From Bacteroidota bacterium (GTDB lineage Bacteria > Bacteroidota > Bacteroidia > CAILMK01), in contig JABDEJ010000017.1 in NCBI GenBank assembly GCA_013287095.1, positions 1 through 32,464 of the forward strand: 32,464 nt of DNA, written 5' to 3'. Numbering within the stretch: the stretch's first letter is position 1; each line of letters opens with the position of its first letter. A program made the position numbers and the translations under genes. The notes under the pieces are model-generated. The model was not told the DNA's origin. It worked only from the letters and a program-made list of their open reading frames with translations, and did no database searches. This document shows, one piece after another, positions 24,601 through 31,800 of this stretch.

Positions 24601-25616
24601 AATCCATTATACCCCGCAGCTGTATCGCAGTTGGCATGATTGGAATCACAAAAATTCCAGTTCCAATACGTAACACCAGGATTTTCAATTTTGATATTCG
24701 TAGAATCATATATGATTCCAAGAGAATCCTGGCAATGGGGAACCATATAAAAATTGACGATCGGATTGCTATAAACCTCAAAGTTTTCAGGGAGACTGTC
24801 ATTACAGGTCCCCGTATGGTTTATAACTATAAGTTCTACAGTTGGGATTCCTGGAACCGTAAATAATTTAGTTACAGATTTTCCAGTATACGTACTATGA
24901 TCAGCCTGGAACCTCCATAGATAAGTCACATGCATTCCTGAAGTATCAGCAGTTGATAACTGGGTTGCCGTAAATATTGTAGAAGAGTCCTGACAATGAC
25001 CATTTGTACCATTGATTTTAGGGGCACGGGCAAAAGGTCTTTGACCAATAGTAATTGGGACAGTGATTTGACTTTTACAGCCCGCTGCTGTGATGTCACT
25101 TACAATGATTTTGTAGGTTCCGTTCGCCATATAAGTATGAACACCAAGATCCGTCCCATTTTGAGTAGCAGATCCATCTCCCCAATCGGTGGTATATGTT
25201 GCGGAACCGCTTGTGATTGTAAAAGTAGGTTCGCTTCTGGCGCATAAAGCTCCTGCGTGACTAAGGACAGGCAAAACCCCCGTACCCGTAATGGTAAATG
25301 TTTTAGAAGTGGAATCTTTAAGTGCATCTGCAGCATCGGTCACCACCAGGCTCACGGTAAATGTACCGGTAGTGGTGTACATTTTAGGAGTGGGAGTTGA
25401 TCCGGTATCCGTAGTACCGTCACCATAATACCATTTATCCCTAAGGCTGCCCTTGTGGGTACCGGTGTATGCTGATGAGTCCGTAAAATTAAAGACCTGG
25501 TAAGAGCAGTCATTGGTGGTCTGAAAGCTTTTGATATAGGCTTTCAAGGTGGCCGCTTTTACCGAAAATGATATACAACATAGCACTGAAGCTATGAAAA
25601 GAAACCTTTTGAACAT
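21606..25616 (-). CDS. giant PKD-repeat surface protein with T9SS type B sorting domain
   Basis: A 1336-residue secreted protein. It has a signal peptide (~1-21, ending SFSVKA), about fourteen consecutive PKD-type Ig-like repeats of ~80-95 residues (recognisable by WSWNFGDD, FNWSFGDGTF, YIWKFGDGTS, WSWDFGDGHF and similar, each followed by H-x-Y…G-x-Y), and a final ~85-residue C-terminal domain (PNCITVNGDGKNDVW…DRWGQQVF…VPEGVYVYSIKAG). That last domain is the gliding-motility/CHU_C type B signal for export by the type IX system and surface attachment. Most repeats hold two cysteines at fixed places, so disulfide-stiffened modules are likely. No catalytic domain is seen; adhesion or matrix function is inferred. 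The gene is flanked on both sides by the same repeat families. Confidence 0.92.
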   Translation of the reverse strand: MFKRFLFIASVLCCISFSVKAATLKAYIKSFQTTNDCSYQVFNFTDSSAYTGTHKGSLRDKWYYGDGTTDTGSTPTPKMYTTTGTFTVSLVVTDAADALKDSTSKTFTITGTGVLPVLSHAGALCARSEPTFTITSGSATYTTDWGDGSATQNGTDLGVHTYMANGTYKIIVSDITAAGCKSQITVPITIGQRPFARAPKINGTNGHCQDSSTIFTATQLSTADTSGMHVTYLWRFQADHSTYTGKSVTKLFTVPGIPTVELIVINHTGTCNDSLPENFEVYSNPIVNFYMVPHCQDSLGIIYDSTNIKIENPGVTYWNWNFCDSNHANCDTAAGYNGFYTPASFNYGFPHGGTFYVTESVISPQGCRGDSTKKVYIYPTPTPNFNVKSTCLDSAVQFTDASTVPAGNSIVSWSWNFGDDSTSKKQNPAHEYTKPSYNYSVRLIPKTQAGCIDSVKQNVVVYPLPVANYVFISKCQDIQIPFANNSNTGSDTSRTNFLTHFVWLYGDGTPNDTVSSPLHAFKDSGYHNVKLVAFSSYGCSDTLNQAVYVYPLPRPSFILGGNCERDSIKFINTSTSNFGKLIDSSFNWSFGDGTFSQFTTSPNHLYQTPDTFNVLLTATTQVYGCSKDTTIPVIIIPGPHSADSIGAKCTGAPITFYNKTVSNHPGVIKYIWKFGDGTSDTATTPVHTYPTTGNYRGTLTSFMPATGCTDSIAIFVAVKPRPIVFFRANNACNDSNVIAVDSSYVPGFTNSIQSWSWDFGDGHFATGKSVKHQYAAPGVYTIREYVISTSDCEDSFITQVTIYEVPVSKFSYVESCAGTATPFTSLTTGADSVVSWNWIFSNDTLNEISTQNASHVYQDNDILNASLTVTTANGCPNTKITGISIYTSPVSQLSYNLNCNNRPVNFYAAPNTVIQQPNYVASYHWSFGDTAVADQENDTIQSNSQNPKEINFAYPGNYTVVLTETSNQGCVSVDTEIVNIPELPIAGFSYNGNCVGRQYVFVDTTKLKGGFANWDLGDNSGFPGGTPITHTYTQAGTYLVKMYQEHDYTIGTNPLLKCYSDTAETNIVVNPLPFAKFSVDTTCFGQPTTFYDSSKANGGIITSYSWKFGDGKTDSIQKAQFYHLYADSFQGSNFIYNAVLKITTNFGCDSSDTQKVFIRQIPYASFTANPNPAAIQQPQVTFTNTTANADPNHYYWTFGDSTDSHEVSPVHTYKDTGTFLVTLATDNDFCADTFRFIVYVTPGYTLYAPNCITVNGDGKNDVWMAKGVGVVDFDCIIVDRWGQQVFHSTDINTPWNADYNGNGVKVPEGVYVYSIKAGDFSGTNFTSLKGNITVLH

Positions 25617-25709
25617 GTAATTGTATATTTTGGCTTATATAATCGTTACTTTAATGTTAAACTTGTATAAATCCTGGCAGTCATCAAATTTCTACAAATA
25701 TCCTATAAA

Positions 25710-25733
25710 AACAGTATTTCCTGAAATACCGTT
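25710..25733. promoter_or_regulatory. near-perfect palindrome upstream of the PKD gene
   Basis: AACAGTATTTC and GAAATACCGTT pair over 11 positions with one mismatch around a 2-base centre. It is about 95 bases upstream of the PKD protein's start codon, a suitable place for an operator, though it could also be an RNA hairpin. Nothing similar was noticed elsewhere in the window. Confidence 0.35.
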
Positions 25734-25762
25734 CATAAAAACAAAATGAAAATTTACCTTTA

Positions 25763-25770
25763 TACCTTTG
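25763..25770 (+). promoter_or_regulatory. orphan -7 promoter box with no gene behind it
   Basis: TACCTTTG, identical to the -7 box of the regulator near the left end, points to the right. Downstream is only a short open frame (ATG at 25836, eight codons to TAG) that runs into a dispersed repeat. It may be a relic of a gene removed by the repeats, a small-RNA promoter, or chance. Confidence 0.25.
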
Positions 25771-25853
25771 CTCAAACTTCAAAAAGGACGTAAGTTAAAG
25801 CAAATTTTGCACAATTGCAAATTTTTGTGTCAAAATGTATAAATCATTGTCTC

Positions 25854-25881
25854 AGCCATAGCCCTGACCCTAAAGGGAACC
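25854..25881 (+). repeat. single end copy of the 143-base element
   Basis: Twenty-eight bases identical to the reversed right end of the element at 21246-21388 (AGCCATAGCCCTGACCC…GGAACC); the similarity continues for about 15 bases into the interior side (CTACGATGGTT). No partner end is seen nearby, so it is a solo or truncated copy. Confidence 0.65.
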
Positions 25882-25903
25882 TACGATGGTTTGACACCCC
25901 CTT

Positions 25904-25930
25904 CCCCGGTCTGTGGCACAGAGACCGGGG
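25904..25930. repeat. GC-rich hairpin related to the 21487-21507 repeat
   Basis: CCCCGGTCT (25904-25912) and AGACCGGGG (25922-25930) pair perfectly over 9 bases around GTGGCACAG. The GGTCTGTG and CACAGA core is shared with the hairpin on the other side of the PKD gene. Confidence 0.6.
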
Positions 25931-25948
25931 AAGCGAAATTTCACTTTT

Positions 25949-26166
25949 TAATACATCAGCGAAGGCCGCAGCTCATTCTCAGTCGTGGCCCTGAAAGGGC
26001 GGGATACATTAGCGAAGGGTGAAGCCCTTCGCATGAACAAACACATCCATATAAAGCCCTGAAAGGGCGGGGATTCTTATTCTGTATTTGCTGATTCTTG
26101 TTATACCGGGCTTCTGCTATGTTCACAGGGCTACACCCTGTGCTGATGTATTGCGCCCTGCAGGGC
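25949..26166. repeat. cluster of GCCCTGAAAGGGC-type repeats
   Basis: Two direct copies of the palindrome GCCCTGAAAGGGC (25988-26000, 26056-26068) and an inverted variant GCCCTGCAGGGC (26155-26166). Each full copy continues with an ATACATNAGC segment and a second hairpin: GAAGGG…CCCTTC after the first, CACAGGG…CCCTGTG (26124-26142) in the inverted one. A partial copy (AATACATCAGCGAAGG) begins at ~25951. The cluster fills most of the 556-base gap between the uvrB end and the PKD gene; the last palindrome is 7 bases after the uvrB stop but has no T-run. Confidence 0.7.
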
Positions 26167-26172
26167 TAAAAA

Positions 26173-28221
26173 TCAGGACATTTCAACGCCAAATTTTTCT
26201 TTCAAAATCTCCTTTAAGGCAAACATTTCGTCCCGTAGCCTGGCGGCTTCGGTAAATTCGAGCTCCTTGGCAGCCTTCATCATCTCTGATCTTGTATTTT
26301 CTATCGCTTTTTCAAGGGCATGCTGGTTCATGTATTCAATCACTGGGTCTGCAACCATGGCCAGTTTGATCTCTTCCTGGTAGGGTATGGTCTTTTTCGT
26401 TGGGCGGTCATTGACATCTGCCACCGTTGTTTGCCGCATGATCTGTTCACGGGTTTTAATGATGCCCAATGGGGTAATACCGTTAGCTTCGTTATAGGCC
26501 ATTTGTTTTTCCCTGCGGCGGTTTGTTTCTTCTATGGTGCGCCTCATGGAATCGGTAATTTTATCGGCATACATGATCACTTTGCCTTCCACATTCCGTG
26601 CCGCACGTCCCGCAGTCTGGGTGAGTGAGGTTCCGGATCTTAAAAACCCTTCTTTATCGGCATCCAATATGGCCACAAGCGATACTTCCGGTAAATCAAG
26701 TCCTTCCCTTAAAAGGTTTATTCCTACCAATACATCAATAACACCAAGCCTCAGGTCGCGAAGTATTTCAACCCTTTCAAGGGTTTCCACTTCAGAGTGC
26801 AGGTAACGGCATTTGACTCCAAATTTGGCAAGGTATTGAGACAATTCTTCTGCCATACGCTTGGTAAGGGTGGTAACAAGGACACGACCACCTTTTTTCA
26901 CGTTTTCGTCCACTTCTTCAAGCAGGTCGTCAATCTGGTTCAGGCAGGGTCGTACTTCAATGGGAGGGTCGAGCAGACCTGTGGGACGTATCAATTGTTC
27001 TACAACTACACCTTCGGTAAGCTGTAGTTCATAGTCCGCTGGGGTAGCGCTTACATAGATCACCTGGTTGGTAAGTCCTTCAAATTCATTAAAGTTCAGT
27101 GGTCGGTTATCCATGGCAGCAGGCAGGCGGAAGCCGTATTCCACCAGATTGATCTTCCTGGCCCTATCCCCGCCATACATTCCCCGTACCTGTGGGATGC
27201 TCTGGTGGCTTTCGTCCAGGAACAACAGGTAATCGTCCGGAAAATAATCCATCAGGCAAAAGGGCCTGGTTCCGGCAGCCCGCCTGTCGAAATACCGGGA
27301 ATAGTTTTCAATACCTGAACAATAACCCAGTTCCCTGATCATTTCCAGGTCGAAATTGACCCTTTCTTCAAGTCTTTTCGATTCGATATATTTACCAATG
27401 GAATTAAAATATTCAACTTGTGCCACCATATCGTCCTGAATTTCACGGATGGCGGTTTGTACCGTATCAGGCATGGTTACGAATAGATTGGCCGGGAATA
27501 TGGAAACGGTATCCAACTGGTGCATCATTTTGCCAGAAACGGGGTCAATGATTTCGATGTTTTCTATTTCATCGCCCCAGAAATATATGCGGAATGCCGC
27601 ATCCATATAGGGAGGATATATATCCACCACATCGCCGGATACGCGGAATGTACCCGAAATTAATGCGGCAGTGGTGCGTGAATACAGGATTTCCACCAGC
27701 TTAAAGAGGAGTTTGTTCCTCGTAATGGTATCTCCTTTTTTGATGTTGGTGATAGCCGCCCTGAAGGCATCAGGGTTGCCAATACCATAAATACATGAAA
27801 CGGAAGCCACCACGATCACATCACGCCTGCCTGATAACAAAGATGTTGTGGTACGCAGCCGCAGCCGTTCCAATTGCTCATTGATGCTTAAATCCTTTTC
27901 TATATAAATATCAGAAGTAGGCATATATGCCTCTGGCTGATAGTAATCGTAATAGGATACGAAGTACTCTACGGCGTTATCAGGGAAAAACTGTTTAAAC
28001 TCCCCATATAGCTGTGCCACAAGGGTTTTGTTGTGGGTGAGTACGAGTGTTGGCTTTTGGACCTGTTGTATGATATTGGCCATCGTAAAGGTCTTGCCAG
28101 ACCCCGTAACACCAAGTAAAATCTGGTGCTTTTCTTCTGCTTTCACTCCACGCACCAGCGCTTCAATGGCTGTAGGCTGATCTCCGGTGGGAGAATAATC
28201 GCTTATGAGTTCGAAGTTCAA
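26173..28221 (-). CDS. uvrB: excinuclease ABC subunit B
   Basis: A 682-residue DNA-repair protein that, loaded by UvrA, verifies damage and recruits UvrC for incision. Motifs: Walker A GVTGSGKT (37-44); the tyrosine-rich beta-hairpin SYYDYYQPEAY (~89-99) that probes the strands; the DESH helicase motif (LFLDESHQSIPQ); YVSATP; the motif V/VI region GINLLREGLDLPEV and QTAGRAARN; and a C-terminal UVR domain (AAKELEFTEAARLRDEM) that binds UvrC. The length matches the ~670-residue family. The start is TTG at 28221: the conserved NFELISDYSPTGDQP begins there and a stop lies two codons upstream. The gene follows a DinB-family gene and a dispersed repeat on the same strand. No SOS-like box was recognised. 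Confidence 0.96.
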   Translation of the reverse strand: MNFELISDYSPTGDQPTAIEALVRGVKAEEKHQILLGVTGSGKTFTMANIIQQVQKPTLVLTHNKTLVAQLYGEFKQFFPDNAVEYFVSYYDYYQPEAYMPTSDIYIEKDLSINEQLERLRLRTTTSLLSGRRDVIVVASVSCIYGIGNPDAFRAAITNIKKGDTITRNKLLFKLVEILYSRTTAALISGTFRVSGDVVDIYPPYMDAAFRIYFWGDEIENIEIIDPVSGKMMHQLDTVSIFPANLFVTMPDTVQTAIREIQDDMVAQVEYFNSIGKYIESKRLEERVNFDLEMIRELGYCSGIENYSRYFDRRAAGTRPFCLMDYFPDDYLLFLDESHQSIPQVRGMYGGDRARKINLVEYGFRLPAAMDNRPLNFNEFEGLTNQVIYVSATPADYELQLTEGVVVEQLIRPTGLLDPPIEVRPCLNQIDDLLEEVDENVKKGGRVLVTTLTKRMAEELSQYLAKFGVKCRYLHSEVETLERVEILRDLRLGVIDVLVGINLLREGLDLPEVSLVAILDADKEGFLRSGTSLTQTAGRAARNVEGKVIMYADKITDSMRRTIEETNRRREKQMAYNEANGITPLGIIKTREQIMRQTTVADVNDRPTKKTIPYQEEIKLAMVADPVIEYMNQHALEKAIENTRSEMMKAAKELEFTEAARLRDEMFALKEILKEKFGVEMS

Positions 28222-28243
28222 AATTTAATGTGCTGATGTGATA

Positions 28244-28275
28244 ATCCCGAATAAGTCGGGACAAGTTGTGTTAAT
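28244..28275 (+). repeat. dispersed hairpin repeat, copy 2 of 2
   Basis: Identical over 32 bases to 672-703, in the same orientation, with the TCCCGA / TCGGGA hairpin. It lies in the 90-base spacer between the DinB-family gene and uvrB, 22 bases before the uvrB TTG, so the hairpin would be in the uvrB leader. Confidence 0.7.
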
Positions 28276-28311
28276 GAAACCGGCGAAGCAATTTTTCAAT
28301 CTTTTAATTTT

Positions 28312-28776
28312 TTAATGTCCCCTCACATAGTTAATATAATCCATAACCGGCGGAGCGATATCATGCTGCCTGAGTATCTTACTTATCTGTGCCCGGTGAT
28401 GGGTAGAATGGTTGATTACATGGAAAAGGATATCATACAAACTGTTTTCAAACGCTTCACCCTTAAGGTTGTGATAAGCAAAAACTTTATTGAGGCCTTC
28501 TTCATCATATTCATTTAGAAATGAAATCCATCCTTTGTGACTTTCTGCCTGGTGGCTTTCAATCTCAGAAAGGGGCCAGTTTTCAAAAAAACTCTTTTTT
28601 ATTTTTTCAGTACCATATAGTCTTTCGAGCCATAACAGTTCTGCCTTTACAATATGACTTAAAAGCTCAACTGTCTCATGCGGAGGATGCTCAAGGTCTT
28701 GAAGCCTGTGTATCATGGTTAAGTTCATGGCATCGTTATAGGCCAATTGTTTGAGAAAAAAATCTTTGAGTTTCAT
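28312..28776 (-). CDS. DinB/YfiT-family four-helix metal-binding protein
   Basis: A 154-residue protein of the DinB-like superfamily. Likely metal ligands are His41 (LLSHIVKAELLW) and His123/His127 in FHVINHSTHHRAQ, the order typical of the family. Members are thiol-dependent transferases or stress proteins; the actual substrate is unknown, and the family name comes from Bacillus DinB, not from the E. coli polymerase. The frame is open 20 residues further upstream (ATG at 28836), but that part translates an AT-rich low-complexity spacer, and the family start MKLKDFFLKQLAYN matches the ATG at 28776. It precedes uvrB on the same strand; shared DNA-damage induction is possible but not shown. Confidence 0.85.
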   Translation of the reverse strand: MKLKDFFLKQLAYNDAMNLTMIHRLQDLEHPPHETVELLSHIVKAELLWLERLYGTEKIKKSFFENWPLSEIESHQAESHKGWISFLNEYDEEGLNKVFAYHNLKGEAFENSLYDILFHVINHSTHHRAQISKILRQHDIAPPVMDYINYVRGH

Positions 28777-28854
28777 TGTTAGAAAATTATTGAATGAATG
28801 AATTATAGAATGATTGACTGCTAAAATTTCAACCATTCAAATTTCAGCTTTTTA

Positions 28855-31800
28855 TCAATTATTTTTTACTTTCTTAGCCCTTTTTCTGAAGAGTTCACTG
28901 ATCTTATCAAATTCTGTTCTATAAGAGATTCCAACTCCCTGTGTGGATGAGTTCTGGTCTATAATCGGGTTATTATTAGTCCTTCCAAAAGCTTTTATCT
29001 GGAAACTTCCATCCGGGTTGAGTTTGTAGGCAAGCTGGGTATTGTAATTATTATAATCAAAATCGTAACTCGCGCTGATTTTAGCCCTCTTTTGCAAGAC
29101 ATCTTTGCTGAGTTCCAATGAAAAATCTTCCTGGGCCTTAGCATATAAGTTGTTAGAAGACATGTTTAACCCGACATGCAGGCTTTCAAAACCACGGACT
29201 TTGGATATCAGGTCATTAAGCTGTGAAGTGGCAATATCGCCCACACTTGAATAAACCGTTGAGTTCAGCGCGTCATTCACACCCAGGTTTGTACCAACAA
29301 GACCCTGGTCAACCGGAGCGAACTGGTTAAGCACCAGAAGGCTCACAACCTGCTGATCAATATCCTGCTGGTTCCCTTTTATCTGGTTTACCCTGGTTTC
29401 TATATCCGTAGTACCGGGATCAGCCTGGTTTAGTTCTTCAATATCAAAATCAAGCCTTATCTCCGGTTGAAAAAGAGAGCCTTTGAGATTTAATATTGCT
29501 TCCACAGGATATAACCGCTCATAATTTTCCCTTACAGCCGGATCATTTGCAGCAATTGAGCTCATTAAAGGTATTAAAGTAGTGCGTGCCGTATAAATGG
29601 CCTGCATGTTAAGCTGAGCTTCGTAAGGATTACCGTTCCAGGTAATGGTACTGCCATTATTTATCGTGAATGATTTGCTGATAACCCCGTTAAGAGCCGT
29701 AAATTTATATTTCCCGTCGGTAATTGTGTATGTGCCATACATATTGAAATCCCCGTCAGTGTTTATCTCAAGCCTTAAATGTCCTGATCCATGAGCTTCA
29801 ATAATATCTCCGACGCGCGGATCAAATATGATCTGACCAAAGGCATCCGGTGTAATGTCAAGTTCCATGGTTAGTTCTATGCCTGAAAGTTTTACCTCAT
29901 GCATTTGCTTAAGATAACTGGATTTATTTATGAATTTTATATAGTCATAGCCATAAAAGGTACTACCGGATGAGATAGGCATGGCAAATGTGGTGCCTTT
30001 TTCCGATTTCATTTTTATAGCAAATTTCAGGTTGTCAAGTGGTCCGTCAATGGATACTTTTCCGGTGCCGAAACATTTTCCAAAATATAGGTCATTGTTC
30101 TTTTGGCTTGTGTTCAGTGCCATGAATTTCGTCGCCACAATATTTAAGTCTATCCCGAAATTATTCAGGTTTGTGAGGTCGAGCAAACCATTTACCAGCG
30201 CTTTATTATTGCCGGGATCATATACGTTAAGGTCTTTTACAATAATGGTTCTACCGCTAAAGGTGAACTTGTGGCTAAAATGGTATTTGACATTTGTATA
30301 GTTAACCTTGAATTCAGCTTCAGAAAGATCTATGTTTCCTGCAATATTGGGTTCTTTAAAGGTTCCGGTTATAAGCATGGCGGCCGTCGCCTGACCTTTT
30401 AATTCCGAAAACACACTGTTTATAAAAGGTTCAAATAGTTTTAAATCAGTCTGGTTCAGTTTCACATTTAAAGCCAATGCACGGCTTTGGTCAATATTAA
30501 CTGCGCCCACGGCACCGGCAATTTCATCGCCTTTTGCGTTAAAAAGCTTGGTATCTATGCTAAGTTTAGAGGTGTTTTCATCGTAATTTGTTTGTGCAGA
30601 AACAGTTCCAAGAGTATCTCCATTATAAGCAGCGTTCGAAATATAAAGAGCGGATTCCATAATGGGTTTCGCGTTTAGATTGCTAAGGATGATCTGCCCA
30701 TTCACAGACCCTCCAAAGAGAGATATTGCCGGAACGAAATTTCCCACCGTTGCCAGGTCCAGGTTTTCCATTACAAAACGCAACGGATATGAATGGCGAA
30801 CTGAATATTCTCCATCTACTTTAATTTTTTCGTTCCGCTTGCTAAAAACAAATTCAGGAATATTGACCAGTGTATCCTTGTAAAAGACAATGCGTTGTGC
30901 AGATATGTTCCAGGTGTCATCTAATATTTTTATCCTGGAAGATGGTGACAGGTCAAGATAAGCCTGGCCATTATTCACTACGTCAAAACTTCCTGATAAA
31001 AAAGCTTGTTTCCTGTTCATAAAATCAGTGCCTTGAATGTCAAAGAACATCTTCTCTGAGTTGCTTTTGAGTTTTATGACCGCATCACGAACCAACTCGG
31101 TGTCCTTATTAATGAAAGCGCCCGCATTTATATCCAGGTTAAGCCCGTTATTATCTCCCTGTCCCTTAAATGCCAGGTCTTTAAAATGCAGGGCTTTATA
31201 AGAAACTTCAGGCAGGTTTCCACTTAATACCAGCTTGTTCCCATCGCTATAGATGCTCCCTTTTAGAAACCCCGAATCTGCGACCGAAAAGTTGGTGCGG
31301 AGGATTGAAAAAACCGGGTCTAAATTGATAAATTTAATATCGAAATTGACGTATTGCCCTGTAATAGACTCATTGTTAAATTGATAAAAACCAGAATCGA
31401 TATAATGCCTGGCAGCCGCCTTTACCAGATCACCCAATCTGCTTATCTGGAAATTGCCATTGATTTTTGCCTGAACCAGCCCAGAATATAAATTGATGAT
31501 CCTGTTATCCGGACTCACAACGGAATACAAGCTCATGCTGTCAAAATTATATACTTTTCCAGGAATCGTCAACCGGGTTCCCCGTGCAATTACCTGCCCA
31601 TCAATATCATCGGGTTTAATGCCTTTTACATTAATACTCAGGTTGGTAGATATATCCAAAGAGTCTTGCGCAAAATTCAGTGCATAAAGATTTGCGTTGG
31701 GTATTTTGGCACTGAAGTCATATACAGGTTTTTTCTTTCTATAGTCAACAGACCCTTTGAAATCAAGTGTCAGGTTGGGGTCATTTGCGATGAGAGATCC

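Noticed and set aside
25949..26166. CRISPR array
   Set aside because: Copies are too few, in mixed orientation, irregularly spaced and variable in their stems; there are no equal-length spacers and no cas genes.
26155..26166. Rho-independent terminator of uvrB
   Set aside because: The palindrome is well placed 7 bases after the stop, but no T-run follows on the minus strand; it fits better as part of the repeat cluster.
28777..28836. Twenty-residue upstream extension of the DinB-family protein
   Set aside because: It translates an AT-rich low-complexity spacer; the family's usual start matches the ATG at 28776.
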